64,000 bases of DNA, taken from positions 4,486,501-4,550,500 of the forward strand of contig NZ_CP013987.1 of NCBI RefSeq assembly GCF_001518815.1, in the 5' to 3' direction. Positions 27,694 to 36,276 of the stretch are shown here, in pieces. The translations under genes were made by a program, and so were the position numbers. Origin of the DNA: Pseudomonas oryzihabitans (GTDB lineage Bacteria; Pseudomonadota; Gammaproteobacteria; Pseudomonadales; Pseudomonadaceae). Numbering within the stretch: the stretch's first letter is position 1; every line of letters begins with the position of its first letter. The notes under the pieces are model-generated. The model did no database searches and was not told the origin of the DNA. It saw nothing but the letters and a program-made list of their open reading frames with translations.

Positions 27694-28260
27694 ATGCGCC
27701 AGAAACCCACTGTTCTCGCCCGACAGATCGTGGCCAAGAGCCGTCTGTTCACCGTCGAGGAGATGCAGTTGCGCTTCGCCAACGGCGAGGAGCGCACCTA
27801 CGAACGCCTGGCCAACAAGGGCACCGGCCATGGCGCGGTGATGGTGGTCGCCCTGCAGGATGCCACGCGCGCCCTGCTTATCGAGGAATACTGCGGCGGC
27901 GTGGAAGACTACGAGCTGTCGCTGCCCAAGGGCCTGGTTGAACCGGGCGAAGAAATCCTCGACGCCGCCAATCGCGAACTCAAGGAAGAAGCCGGTTTCG
28001 GGGCGCACCAGCTGGAATACCTCACCGCCCTGTCACTGAGCCCCGGCTACATGAGCCAGCGTATCCATGTCGTGCTGGCTCGCGACCTCTACCCCGAGCG
28101 CCTGCCCGGTGACGAGCCCGAGCCCCTGGAGGTCAGCAGCGTCGACCTGCGCGAGCTGTCGCAGCTGGTGCAGAATCCGCGCTTTTCCGAAGGCCGTGCC
28201 CTGGCCGCCCTCTATCTGGTGCGCGACCTGCTCACCCAACGCGGAGAACTGCCGGCATGA
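27694..28260 (+). CDS. nudE: ADP compounds hydrolase NudE
   Basis: Nudix pyrophosphatase acting on ADP-ribose, Ap3A and NADH-type compounds. 188 residues. The Nudix box is intact at about residues 84-107 (GLVEPGEEILDAANRELKEE continuing into AGF). The N-terminal segment (residues 1-50) is a small beta domain that helps dimerisation in relatives. The stop overlaps the start of cysQ by four bases (ATGA), so the two are translationally coupled; both remove toxic or signalling adenosine nucleotides. Confidence 0.95.
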   Translation: MRQKPTVLARQIVAKSRLFTVEEMQLRFANGEERTYERLANKGTGHGAVMVVALQDATRALLIEEYCGGVEDYELSLPKGLVEPGEEILDAANRELKEEAGFGAHQLEYLTALSLSPGYMSQRIHVVLARDLYPERLPGDEPEPLEVSSVDLRELSQLVQNPRFSEGRALAALYLVRDLLTQRGELPA

Positions 28261-29099
28261 TGGCGCCCGTTTCCATTACCGCCCCCCTGGTGCTCAACGT
28301 CATCGACCTGGTGCGCCAGGCTGGCGCAGCGATCCTGCCCCATTGGCGCCAGAACGTGGCGGTGCGGCAGAAGAGCGATGATTCGCCGGTGACCGCCGCC
28401 GACCTCGCCGCCCACCGGGTGCTGGCCGAGGGCCTGGCCCGCCTGACCCCGGACGTCCCGGTGCTGTCGGAAGAGGCCTGCGACATTCCCTTCGCGGCAC
28501 GCAGCGCCTGGGACGTCTGGTGGGTAGTCGATCCCCTGGACGGCACCAAGGAATTCATCGATGGCAGCGAGGAATTCACCGTCAACGTAGCCCTGGTCGA
28601 GCGTGGCCAGGTGATCTTCGGCGTGGTCGGGATACCCACGCGGGATGTCTGCTTCAGCGGCGGCCGTGAACTAGGCGCCTGGCGCATCCAGGGTGAAGAC
28701 GGCGTCGAGATCGGCGTGCGCAACCAGCCGGAAGACGCCTTCACCGTGGTCGCCAGCCGCCGTCACGGCAGTCCGGCCCAGCAACGGCTGCTGGACGAGT
28801 TGGGCAATACCCTCGGCGAACCCAAGTTGGTGAGCGTCGGCAGTTCGTTGAAGTTCTGCCTGCTGGCCGAGGGCCTGGCCGACTTCTATCCGCGCCTAGC
28901 CCCCACTTCCCAGTGGGACACCGCCGCTGCCCAGGGCGTGCTGGAAGGCGCCGGCGGCGAGGTCCTGACCCTGGACGGCCAACCCCTCGGCTACGAGATG
29001 CGCGAATCCTTCCTCAACCCGCACTTCCTCGCCCTGCCCCGCGACGCCGAATGGCGCGCCCAGGTACTGGAGCTGGCCGGAACGCTGAGCGAGGCCTGA
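28257..29099 (+). CDS. cysQ: 3'(2'),5'-bisphosphate nucleotidase CysQ
   Basis: Hydrolyses 3'-phosphoadenosine-5'-phosphate, the by-product of sulfate assimilation, to AMP. 280 residues, inositol-monophosphatase fold. Metal-site motifs: SEEACDIPF (conserved EE), the WWVVDPLDGTKEF signature (DPLDGT) and the C-terminal APTSQWDTAAAQGVLE (WDTAA). Mg2+-dependent and Li+-sensitive in this family. Start in a four-base overlap with nudE; a second ATG follows immediately at 28260. It converges on the ubiquinone hydroxylase gene with a 32-base gap holding no clear hairpin. Confidence 0.95.
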   Translation: MMAPVSITAPLVLNVIDLVRQAGAAILPHWRQNVAVRQKSDDSPVTAADLAAHRVLAEGLARLTPDVPVLSEEACDIPFAARSAWDVWWVVDPLDGTKEFIDGSEEFTVNVALVERGQVIFGVVGIPTRDVCFSGGRELGAWRIQGEDGVEIGVRNQPEDAFTVVASRRHGSPAQQRLLDELGNTLGEPKLVSVGSSLKFCLLAEGLADFYPRLAPTSQWDTAAAQGVLEGAGGEVLTLDGQPLGYEMRESFLNPHFLALPRDAEWRAQVLELAGTLSEA

Positions 29100-29131
29100 A
29101 AGGTGCCTGCGCTCGGCGACCTTGGAAAACC

Positions 29132-30361
29132 TTAGGCGACTACCCGCGCCAGCTCCGGCACATCGCCCGACAGCCCGAGGGCGCGGCGCACGAACAGCGC
29201 CTTGGCCTCGAAGTGGCGATCGACCTGCTTGAGTGCGGCGTTGCGCAGCCAGCGCAGCGGTAGACGATCGTCCTGGAACAGCCGCTGGAAACCTTCCATC
29301 GCCGCCATCATCGCCAGGTTGTGCGGTATGCGGCGGCGCTCGTAGCGTTCCAGCACCCGCTGTTCGGCGATAGATTCACCGCGGGCCTGGGCATGGCGCA
29401 GCTCCTCGGCCAGCACCGCGGCGTCGAGAAAGCCCAGGTTGACGCCCTGCCCGGCCAGCGGATGGATAACATGGGCGGCATCGCCGATCAGCGCCAGGCC
29501 AGGCTCCACGTAGCGCTTGGCATGGCGCTGGCGCAGCGGGATGCACAGCCGCGTGTCGCTGCACTCCACCTTGCCCAGGCGATGCTCGAAAGCCTCGCCC
29601 AGGGCCTGGCAGAAGGCCGCGTCGTCCAGGGCCATCAGCCGCTCGCCCTGCTTGGGCGTGCAGGACCAGACAATGGAGCACCAATTCGTGTCGCCGCCGC
29701 GATCCAGCGGTAGGAAGGCCAGCGGCCCGTCGTCGGTGAACCTCTGCCAGGCGGTGCGCTGGTGCGATTCGGCGCAGCGTACGCTGGTGACGATGGCATG
29801 GTGCAGGTAATCCCACTCGCGGGTTTCCAGACCGGCCAGGCGGCGCACGGCAGAGGTGGCGCCATCGGCGGCCACCACCAGCGGGGCGCGAATCTGGCGA
29901 TCGCCGGCCAGCTGCACCAGCCACTGGTCGCCGGAGCGACGCAGCAATTCCAGGCGCGCCTCCGGTAGGAGCAGGACGTTGGCCTCGGCCAGGCGTTCGA
30001 GCAGAGCGTCCTGCACCACGCGATTTTCGACGATATGGCCCAGCACTTCGGCGTGCACGCTGGCGGCATCGAAATGCACGGCGCCGGTGCCGGAGCCATC
30101 CCAGACATGCATCGCCTGGTAGGGACTGACGCGGCGCGCGAGGATGCCATCCCAGGCACCCAGGCGCTGCAGGATGCGCTGGCTGGCCAGCGACAGGGCA
30201 CTGACCCGGGGCTCGAAGGGCAGGTCGCCCTCGGTCGCGCCGGGTGTGAGCGGGCCGCGGTCGAGCAGCACCACCGACAGGCCGCTGTCGGCCAGGGCCA
30301 GGGCCAGGGCGCTGCCGACCATGCCGGCACCGACGATCACCAGATCCGCATGGGTCAGCAT
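29132..30361 (-). CDS. ubiI: FAD-dependent ubiquinone biosynthesis hydroxylase (UbiI/VisC-like)
   Basis: 409 residues from the ATG at 30361. UbiH/UbiF/UbiI-type flavin hydroxylase of the ubiquinone pathway, which works on the membrane-associated Ubi complex. Seen: N-terminal FAD site VIVGAGMVGSALALALADSG, the middle DG motif VVAADGATSAVR and the second FAD signature LIGDAAHVIHPLAGQGVNLG. It follows ubiH by 19 bases in the same operon. The exact ring position it hydroxylates cannot be read from sequence alone; VisC-like genes at this place in Pseudomonas are usually called ubiI. Confidence 0.85.
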   Translation of the reverse strand: MLTHADLVIVGAGMVGSALALALADSGLSVVLLDRGPLTPGATEGDLPFEPRVSALSLASQRILQRLGAWDGILARRVSPYQAMHVWDGSGTGAVHFDAASVHAEVLGHIVENRVVQDALLERLAEANVLLLPEARLELLRRSGDQWLVQLAGDRQIRAPLVVAADGATSAVRRLAGLETREWDYLHHAIVTSVRCAESHQRTAWQRFTDDGPLAFLPLDRGGDTNWCSIVWSCTPKQGERLMALDDAAFCQALGEAFEHRLGKVECSDTRLCIPLRQRHAKRYVEPGLALIGDAAHVIHPLAGQGVNLGFLDAAVLAEELRHAQARGESIAEQRVLERYERRRIPHNLAMMAAMEGFQRLFQDDRLPLRWLRNAALKQVDRHFEAKALFVRRALGLSGDVPELARVVA

Positions 30362-30380
30362 GCTCGTTTCTCCTCGCAGG

Positions 30381-31562
30381 TCAGGGACGGGTACCCAGGC
30401 CCATGGCCTGGCGGGCGAAGGCGCTTTTGGCCGGAGGGCACAGCTCCAGGCCGACCAGGCCCAGGTTGCGTCCGGCACTGAGCCAGGGCCGGCTGTTGGA
30501 AAACAGCCGGGTGATGCGATCGGAAAAGCCGATGGTCAGCTGCTGGTCCAGGCGCTGACGCTGCAGGTACTCCTGCAAGGTGGCGAAGTCACCGGGCGCC
30601 GCAGCGCTCTCCAGCAGGCACTCGGCCAGACTGTCGACATCGCGCAGGGACAGGTTGAAGCCCTGGCCGGCGATGGGGTGCAGGCTGTGGGCGGCATTGC
30701 CCAGGACCACCAGATGCGGGCGGACCTGCTCGCTGGCTTCCAGCAGGGTCAGCGGATAGGCATGGCGGGTGCCGACCTGGGTGAAGCTGCCCAGGCGATA
30801 GCCCACCGCCTGCTGCAATTCGTCGAGAAAGACCGCGTCCGGTGCCCGTTGCAGGCGCAGCGCTTCGCTGTCCGGCTGGGTCCAGACCAGGGCACTGCGC
30901 TTGCCCAGCAGGGGCAACAGCGCCAGGGGGCCATGGGGCGTGAAGCGCTCGAAGGCGCGGCCGCCATGGCCCAGATTGGTCGAGACGTTGGCGATCAGCG
31001 CGGTCTGCTCGTAGAGGGTGCGGCGCACCTCGATACCGAGGGACTCACGTAGTGCCGAGCGCCCGCCGTCGGCCAGCACCGCGAGACCACATTCCAGGGT
31101 CGCGCCGTCATCCAGTTCCAGGCGATAGCCGTCGGCCATGGCGGTGAGGCTGCGCACCTCGGCCGGGCAGCGCCAGTCCACCACCTCGCGATCCAGTGCC
31201 TGCCAGAGCACCTGGCCGATCCAGGCGTTTTCCACCACATAGCCCAGCGCCGGCAGATTCTCGTTTTGGGCAAGCAGCTGGGTCACGCCGAAGCGGCCCT
31301 GATCCGACACCTGGATCTCCCGGATCGCCTCGGCATGGTCGGCCAGGGCGTCCCACACGCCCAGGCGCTGGTAGATCAGCCGCGAGCCGTAGGACAACGC
31401 CGAGGAGCGGGCGTCGTAGCTGGGCTGATAGTTGTCGCCAGGGGCGAAAGGCTCCACCAGCAGGATGCGCCAGCCGCGCGCCTTGGCGCCGGCCTGCAGG
31501 GCCAGGGCCAGGCTGGCGCCGACCAGGCCGCCGCCGATGATGGCGATATCAGGACGTTGCAT
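30381..31562 (-). CDS. ubiH: 2-octaprenyl-6-methoxyphenol hydroxylase UbiH
   Basis: 393 residues. Flavin hydroxylase for a C-1 ring hydroxylation in ubiquinone synthesis. Seen: FAD site DIAIIGGGLVGASLALALQ, SYDARSSALSYGSRLIY (characteristic of UbiH), VLADGGRSALRE and VLGNAAHSLHPIAGQGFNLS; note the N instead of D in the usual GDAAH, which is common in UbiH. It overlaps the pepP 3' end by 14 bases, giving a ygfB-pepP-ubiH-ubiI operon like that known in gammaproteobacteria. Confidence 0.94.
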   Translation of the reverse strand: MQRPDIAIIGGGLVGASLALALQAGAKARGWRILLVEPFAPGDNYQPSYDARSSALSYGSRLIYQRLGVWDALADHAEAIREIQVSDQGRFGVTQLLAQNENLPALGYVVENAWIGQVLWQALDREVVDWRCPAEVRSLTAMADGYRLELDDGATLECGLAVLADGGRSALRESLGIEVRRTLYEQTALIANVSTNLGHGGRAFERFTPHGPLALLPLLGKRSALVWTQPDSEALRLQRAPDAVFLDELQQAVGYRLGSFTQVGTRHAYPLTLLEASEQVRPHLVVLGNAAHSLHPIAGQGFNLSLRDVDSLAECLLESAAAPGDFATLQEYLQRQRLDQQLTIGFSDRITRLFSNSRPWLSAGRNLGLVGLELCPPAKSAFARQAMGLGTRP

Positions 31563-32898
31563 GAGCGTTCTCCCGGCAGCCGCTCGCGGCTGCCATCAAG
31601 CCTTCGATCTCCGCGGCCGCCTTGGGCAGGCCGGCGGTCAGCACCTCGCAGCCACTGCGCGTCACCAGTACTTCGTCTTCGATGCGGATGCCCAGGCCGC
31701 GCCATTTGCGCGGCACCTCGGCGTCCGGCGGGATATAGAGTCCGGGTTCCACGGTCAGCACCATGCCGGGCTCCAGCATCCGCCACTGGTCGCCGATGCG
31801 GTATTCGCCCACGTCATGGACATCCAGCCCTAGCCAGTGACCGGCGCGGTGCATGTAGAACTCGCGACAGGCGCCTGCCTCGATCAGGTCGTCCAGGGCG
31901 CCCTGGAGCAGACCCAGTTTCAACAGGCCCTCGGTGATCACCCTGACCGTGGCCTCATGGGGTTCGTTCCAGTGCCGCCCAGGCGCCACGCAAGCAATGG
32001 CGGCCTGGTTGGCCGCCAGCACGATGTCGTACAGCTGCCGCTGCTCCGGCGAGAAGCGACCACTGACCGGAAAGGTACGGGTCACGTCGCTGGCATAGCA
32101 CTCCAGCTCGCAGCCGGCATCGATCAGCACCAGGTCACCGTCGCGCAGTGGCGCATCGTTGGCCTGGTAATGCATCACGCAGGCGTTGGCCCCCGCCGCG
32201 ACGATGGAGCCATAGGCCGCCAGTCGGGCACCACCCTGGCGAAAGCAATAGTCCAGCTCCGCCTCCAGGTGATACTCGCGCAGCCCCGGCCGGCAGGCCT
32301 GCATGGCACGCAGGTGAGCGGCGCAGGTCAGCTCGGCCGCGGCCTTGAGCAGACGCACCTCGGCGGCTGACTTGTACAGCCGGCTGTCGTGCAGCAGGGT
32401 ATCCAGCGCCAGCAGCTCCCGTGGCGGCGAGGCGCCCTGGTCGGCCTTGGCGCGGATCAGTTCGATCCAGTTGAGCAATTGGCGCTCGAATTCCGGATGG
32501 GCACCCATGGCGTAGTAGACCCGCTCGCGGCCTTCGAGCAGGCCGGGCAGGATGTCGTCCAGATCGCCGATGGGAAAGGCGTCGTCCGCGCCATAGTCGG
32601 CCAGCGCCCCTTCCTGACCCGCGCGCCGTCCCTCCCAGCGCTCCATTTCCGCGTCCCGCTCGCGGCAGAACAGCAGGTATTCACCATGGGCACGGCCGGG
32701 AATCAGCACGGCCAGGGCTTCCGGCTCGGGAAAACCGGTGAGGTACTGGAAGTCGCTGTCCTGGCGATAGGGCTGCTCGATGTCACGGTTGCGCAGGCAC
32801 ACCGGCGCAGCAGGCAACAGGGCGATGCCGCCGTGGCCGATCTCGGCCATCAGGGCGCGGCGGCGACGGGCGAATTCGGCCTTGTGGATCCGCGGCAT
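31549..32898 (-). CDS. pepP: Xaa-Pro aminopeptidase PepP
   Basis: Removes N-terminal residues preceding proline; cytoplasmic pita-bread metallopeptidase. 449 residues. N-terminal creatinase-like domain (about 1-170; CLRNRDIEQPYRQDSDFQYL), catalytic domain with the two-metal ligands: Asp pair in VLIDAGCELECYASDVT, His in YMHRAGHWLGLDVHDVG, Glu in MVLTVEPGLYIP and Glu in GLGIRIEDEV. Six bases after ygfB and overlapping ubiH. It belongs to this operon in most gammaproteobacteria although it has no direct role in ubiquinone synthesis. Confidence 0.96.
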   Translation of the reverse strand: MPRIHKAEFARRRRALMAEIGHGGIALLPAAPVCLRNRDIEQPYRQDSDFQYLTGFPEPEALAVLIPGRAHGEYLLFCRERDAEMERWEGRRAGQEGALADYGADDAFPIGDLDDILPGLLEGRERVYYAMGAHPEFERQLLNWIELIRAKADQGASPPRELLALDTLLHDSRLYKSAAEVRLLKAAAELTCAAHLRAMQACRPGLREYHLEAELDYCFRQGGARLAAYGSIVAAGANACVMHYQANDAPLRDGDLVLIDAGCELECYASDVTRTFPVSGRFSPEQRQLYDIVLAANQAAIACVAPGRHWNEPHEATVRVITEGLLKLGLLQGALDDLIEAGACREFYMHRAGHWLGLDVHDVGEYRIGDQWRMLEPGMVLTVEPGLYIPPDAEVPRKWRGLGIRIEDEVLVTRSGCEVLTAGLPKAAAEIEGLMAAASGCRENAHATS

Positions 32899-32904
32899 GG
32901 CCGC

Positions 32905-33459
32905 TCAGTGCACCAGGGGTGCGGGTTCGGGGATGGGGCCGCGGCCGTATTCGCCATAGAGCAGCAGCGGGGCCACGCGCAGGTATTCGGTGACTTCCAT
33001 GAAGTCGTTCTCACCCTCTTCGCCTTCCTCGGCGGGTTCCTGAATCTGCGCGATGGCTGCCAGGTCTTCGAGTACCTCGCGCGCCTCGCCGGAGACCTCG
33101 CCCGTACGCCCGGACAGGCCGAAGCCGGCCAGAAAGCCCTGACACCACTGACCGAGGGCGGCGGTGCGCTCGGCAAGGGGGAATTCGTCCGGTGGCAGCA
33201 TCAGCACCAGGGCCACCTGCTGGCCGGCGAATTCCTGCTGCACCATGCCCAGCAGCCCCGAGAGCGCCGCCTGCAAACGCTCGCCCGGCGCGCCACCGAG
33301 CAGCTCGCTGGCGGCGGCCAGCCAGTCGTTCTCGTCGAAGCCCGCGCCCCCGCAGACCCGCCCGAGCAGGTGACCGTGGAGTTCGGCGGGCGAGACCGGC
33401 AAAGCGGCCTCGGCGAGCAGGGTGGAGAAGGCGGCGTAGGCGGATGCTGAGCTGGACAT
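32905..33459 (-). CDS. ygfB: UPF0149 family protein YgfB
   Basis: 184 residues, all-helical YecA/YgfB family. Seen: [20 protein letters not shown] near residue 28, [33 protein letters not shown] and the acidic C-terminal third (EEGEEGEND) before the conserved [13 protein letters not shown]. In P. aeruginosa YgfB has been linked to control of ampDh3 and beta-lactam response; that role here is by homology only. First gene of the pepP-ubiH operon, divergent from the small coiled-coil gene and zapA. Confidence 0.92.
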   Translation of the reverse strand: MSSSASAYAAFSTLLAEAALPVSPAELHGHLLGRVCGGAGFDENDWLAAASELLGGAPGERLQAALSGLLGMVQQEFAGQQVALVLMLPPDEFPLAERTAALGQWCQGFLAGFGLSGRTGEVSGEAREVLEDLAAIAQIQEPAEEGEEGENDFMEVTEYLRVAPLLLYGEYGRGPIPEPAPLVH

Positions 33460-33557
33460 GGCGTCGAGGTGAGGCGCTGGCTAGAATGAAGCCTTATCCT
33501 ACGCGCTGACCCCGCCGGCGGCCAATCTCGTTGCACCCTTCTGGAGCTGTAGCCCTC

Positions 33558-33788
33558 ATGCGCGAGTCTCGCGACACGCCCCTCGACGCCGATCTGGAAG
33601 CCCTCGGTGACCGTGTGGAGCGCCTGCTCCTGCGTCTTGAGGAATTGCAGCGGCAGAATCGACAACTGCGCCAAGGCGAGCGCAACTGGCGCCAGGAGCG
33701 CGCCGAGTTGATCGAAAAGAACGAATTGGCCAGATCGAAGGTCGAAGCGATGATTTTACGCCTGAAAGCCTTGGAGCAGGACTCATGA
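33558..33788 (+). CDS. TIGR02449-type small coiled-coil protein (ZapB-like)
   Basis: 76 residues from the ATG at 33558. Almost wholly a charged coiled coil (LEALGDRVERLLLRLEELQR onward, heptads through residue 70). Its stop overlaps the zapA start by four bases, so it is co-translated with zapA, and the family is described as a cell-division ZapB-like protein on that basis. A frame extension to 33531 would need a TTG start. Function in division is inferred from context. Confidence 0.85.
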   Translation: MRESRDTPLDADLEALGDRVERLLLRLEELQRQNRQLRQGERNWRQERAELIEKNELARSKVEAMILRLKALEQDS

Positions 33789-34093
33789 GCATCGAGACCG
33801 TGACCGTCCAGATAATGGAAAAGGAATATCGCATCAGCTGTCCCGCTGACGAGCGTGCCAACCTGGAGAGCACCGCCCGTTACCTGGACGGCAAGATGCG
33901 CGAGATCCGCGCCAGCGGGAAGGTCATCGGCGCCGACCGCGTGGCCGTGATGGCCGCCCTCAACATCACCCACGAACTGCTGCATCGCCAGGATGATGTC
34001 AGCCTGGAAGTGAGCAGCACCCGCGAACGGGTTCGCGACCTGCTGGATCGCGTCGACCGCGCCCTGATCACCGAACACGACACCACTGCCTGA
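33785..34093 (+). CDS. zapA: Cell division protein ZapA
   Basis: 102 residues. Binds and bundles FtsZ filaments at the division ring. N-terminal globular part (VTVQIMEKEYRISCPADERA, then LDGKMREIRASGKVIGADRV), followed by a C-terminal coiled coil (about 62-98). Coupled to the ZapB-like gene upstream by an ATGA overlap and followed by the 6S RNA gene, the standard gammaproteobacterial arrangement. Confidence 0.95.
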   Translation: MSIETVTVQIMEKEYRISCPADERANLESTARYLDGKMREIRASGKVIGADRVAVMAALNITHELLHRQDDVSLEVSSTRERVRDLLDRVDRALITEHDTTA

Positions 34094-34116
34094 CAGCCGA
34101 CCGAGATAGGCGGGGG

Positions 34117-34144
34117 TTTGCATCCCGGCTCAGGGGCGTATACT
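34117..34144 (+). promoter_or_regulatory. Promoter of 6S RNA
   Basis: TATACT at 34139-34144 as -10 box and TTTGCA at 34117-34122 as a weak -35 box, 16 bases apart. The -10 lies the expected few bases before the 6S RNA closing stem. Confidence 0.6.
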
Positions 34145-34149
34145 GGAGA

Positions 34150-34330
34150 TCACTCTCTGGTGTGTGCGCCAGTCGGTCATGTCCCCGAGCCGATAAGCAA
34201 CACCCCGGGGGTTGCTCGTAAGACTGGTGTGCATGTCCGCTACGGCGGAAAGCCTAAAGGTCTACGACTTCTCCCACCTTGAACCAAGGGTTCAAGGGCT
34301 ACACCGGCAGCGGCATTCCGGAGAGCTCAT
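34150..34330 (+). ncRNA. ssrS: 6S RNA
   Basis: Regulator that binds sigma-70 RNA polymerase as a promoter mimic in stationary phase. Located between zapA and the 5-formyl-THF cyclo-ligase gene, its conserved place. The ends form a closing stem: CTCTCTGG (34153-34160) with CCGGAGAG (34318-34325). The internal sequence is the typical long irregular hairpin with a central bubble. Boundaries are estimated from the stem and from the -10 box, to within a few bases. The downstream gene is probably cotranscribed, as in E. coli. Confidence 0.88.
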
Positions 34331-34337
34331 TTCTTTC

Positions 34338-34973
34338 ATGTCCATCCCGCCCTCTTCCGACCTCAGTCGGCCCGCGCTGCGCAAGCTACTGCGCCAGCGA
34401 CGTCGCGCCCTCACGCCCATCCAGCAACGCCAGGCCGCCCGCGAACTGTATCGCCAGCTTGCCCAGCATCCGCTGTTTCGTCGCGCCCGCCATATCGCGT
34501 TCTACCTGCCCAGCGATGGCGAGATCGATCCGCGCCCGTTGCTCGAAGAAGCCCAGCGCCGCGGCAAGGCCACCTACCTCCCGGTACTCTCCCGCTGGCC
34601 GCGCACGGCGATGATCTTTCAACGAGTCGGCCGCGGCGAGTCTTGGGTGCGCAATCGCTTCGGCATCGCCGAGCCACGCCCTGATCGGCGTCTTGGTCGA
34701 CCGACCTGGGCGCTGGACCTGATCCTGATGCCGCTGGTGGGCTTCGATCCCCAGGGCGGACGCCTGGGCATGGGCAAGGGCTTCTATGACCGCAACCTGG
34801 CCTATCTGGCGCGGCGACGGCAGTGGCACAGCCCGCAGCTGATCGGCTGTGCCCATGAATGTCAGAAGGTGGAGCGATTGACCCTGGCGGCCTGGGACGT
34901 GCCCATGGCGGCCGTGGTGAGCGATGGTGGCTGGTACGGTCAGCGCGCGGGCGAGACGCCCCGCGTCGACTGA
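34338..34973 (+). CDS. fau: 5-formyltetrahydrofolate cyclo-ligase
   Basis: Converts 5-formyl-THF to 5,10-methenyl-THF with ATP (E. coli ygfA/fau). 211 residues from the ATG at 34338; the open frame begins inside 6S RNA at 34212, so the downstream ATG is preferred. Seen: basic N-terminus with RKLLRQRRRAL, IAFYLPSDGEIDPRPL, and the C-terminal nucleotide site LILMPLVGFDPQGGRLGMGK followed by GFYDRNL. Its last 34 bases overlap the convergent small membrane protein gene. Linked to persistence in E. coli; no such claim is made here. Confidence 0.94.
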   Translation: MSIPPSSDLSRPALRKLLRQRRRALTPIQQRQAARELYRQLAQHPLFRRARHIAFYLPSDGEIDPRPLLEEAQRRGKATYLPVLSRWPRTAMIFQRVGRGESWVRNRFGIAEPRPDRRLGRPTWALDLILMPLVGFDPQGGRLGMGKGFYDRNLAYLARRRQWHSPQLIGCAHECQKVERLTLAAWDVPMAAVVSDGGWYGQRAGETPRVD

Positions 34974-35107
34974 ACGTCGCCGGCATAGCGGGCGTACTGC
35001 TGCTGGCTTTGGCGCTGTTCCCAGAAACTCTGGGTGTACCCGGTGGTGACCACGCCCAGGGTGAAGATCAGGACCAGCACCCATAACAGATCAGGTTTGC
35101 GTTTCAT
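34940..35107 (-). CDS. Small conserved single-pass membrane protein
   Basis: 55 residues from the ATG at 35107. One transmembrane helix (about residues 7-26, LLWVLVLIFTLGVVTTGY), then a polar Gln/Tyr/Arg-rich tail (FWEQRQSQQQYARY). Homologs of this size sit beside fau in other Pseudomonas genomes, as I recall, which supports it being real. Its 3' end overlaps the fau 3' end by 34 bases on the opposite strand. Function unknown. Confidence 0.7.
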   Translation of the reverse strand: MKRKPDLLWVLVLIFTLGVVTTGYTQSFWEQRQSQQQYARYAGDVQSTRGVSPAR

Positions 35108-35289
35108 CGAGCTGGGCCACCCCCTTGCTGGCACCTTTGGGCAGGACAGGACGTCGCCCTGTTATGCTCAGCGCGTACGGTCAGACTACATCCGGAATGC
35201 GCGGCATTCTGCGACAAGCGGTCGCCCCTTGCAATCGACCAGACCCCTTCCTGGAAGCTCCCGAGCCTCCATTCGTCAGGAGACGAACC

Positions 35290-35745
35290 GTGGCCTGCTG
35301 GCTGTTGAAATCCGAGCCCGATGAGTTCTCACTTAACGACCTGCAACGCCTGGGCCAGGCGCGCTGGGATGGCGTGCGCAATTACCAGGCGCGCAATTTC
35401 CTGCGTGCCATGGCGCACGACGACCTGTTCTTCTTTCATCATTCGAGTTGCGCCGAGCCAGGCATCGCCGGCATCGGCCGAATCGTGGGCGAGGCCTTCG
35501 ACGATCCCACCGCCCTGGATCCAGAGAGCCCCTACCATGCACCCAAGGCCAGCGCCGACAGCAACCCCTGGACGGCGCGCCAGGTCGCCTTCGTCGAAGC
35601 CTTTCCGCGGGTATTGACGCTGCCGCGCCTGCGCGCGCTGCCGGCGCTTGCCGACTTCGCCCTGCTGCGCAAGGGCAACCGGCTTTCGGTGATGCCGGTC
35701 AGCACCACGGAGTGGGCGGCGATCGTCAACGCGGCCCGCGGCTGA
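35290..35745 (+). CDS. EVE domain-containing protein
   Basis: 151 residues from the GTG at 35290, which has an AGGAG ribosome site nine bases upstream and gives the family N-terminus (ACWLLKSEPDEFS). Related to eukaryotic THYN1. Seen: RWDGVRNYQARNFLRAM, FFFHHSSC, GIAGIGRIVGEAF and VEAFPRVLTLPRLR, the pseudobarrel that binds modified bases in PUA-like proteins. The ligand is probably a modified nucleobase, but no specificity is established. The earlier in-frame starts from 35125 lack a ribosome site. Confidence 0.93.
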   Translation: MACWLLKSEPDEFSLNDLQRLGQARWDGVRNYQARNFLRAMAHDDLFFFHHSSCAEPGIAGIGRIVGEAFDDPTALDPESPYHAPKASADSNPWTARQVAFVEAFPRVLTLPRLRALPALADFALLRKGNRLSVMPVSTTEWAAIVNAARG

Positions 35746-35823
35746 ACCGGCGCCAGAGGCTGCTCACGAGGCCGGAACGAAGGCGACATTTTCAACACCG
35801 CCTAGCAGGTCACGCGCAGCTTC

Positions 35824-36231
35824 TCAGGGCTGGATGATCAGGTTGTTGAACAGCAGATCCTCCACCAGGGGCTTGCCCTCCTCCTGGGTGATCACGCTCT
35901 GTACCTGCTTGAGGGCCTCCTGCCGCAGCTTCTCGCGCGCCTCCACGCCGGCCAGGGTCTCGTCGGTCTGCTGGGCGAAGAGCATCACCAGCTGATTGCG
36001 GATCAGCGGCTCGTGGAACTCCACCCGGTCCTTGGCTTCCTTGCCGGTCACCATCAGCGCGATATCGGCCTTGTAATACTTGAGCTTGGGCCCGCTGCCG
36101 TAGTTACCGACCAGCGCCGGGGTCAGGTTGTAGAACTCGGTCTTGGGGGCCTCCCCTTCCTTTTTCTCTTCATTCGCCCAGGCATTGAGGGCCAGGCAGA
36201 AGGACAACAAAACGGCAGCGAAGACTTTCAC
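35824..36231 (-). CDS. FliL-family protein (stand-alone copy)
   Basis: 135 residues from a GTG at 36231 with AGAGGA upstream; an in-frame ATG-type start further out at 36264 has no such site. N-terminal signal or anchor (KVFAAVLLSFCLALNAWA), then a FliL-like stomatin-fold domain: FYNLTPALVGNYG, YYKADIALMV, HEPLIRNQLVMLFAQQTDE and EGKPLVEDLLFNNLIIQ. Flagellar FliL stabilises stators near the motor. This copy is far from any flagellar gene; Pseudomonas genomes carry such an extra FliL-like protein. A motor role is not proven. Confidence 0.85.
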   Translation of the reverse strand: MKVFAAVLLSFCLALNAWANEEKKEGEAPKTEFYNLTPALVGNYGSGPKLKYYKADIALMVTGKEAKDRVEFHEPLIRNQLVMLFAQQTDETLAGVEAREKLRQEALKQVQSVITQEEGKPLVEDLLFNNLIIQP

Positions 36232-36276
36232 GGCAAATCCTCTAGAGGTGGGTGCCTGCAGCATAGCCAGCAGGAC

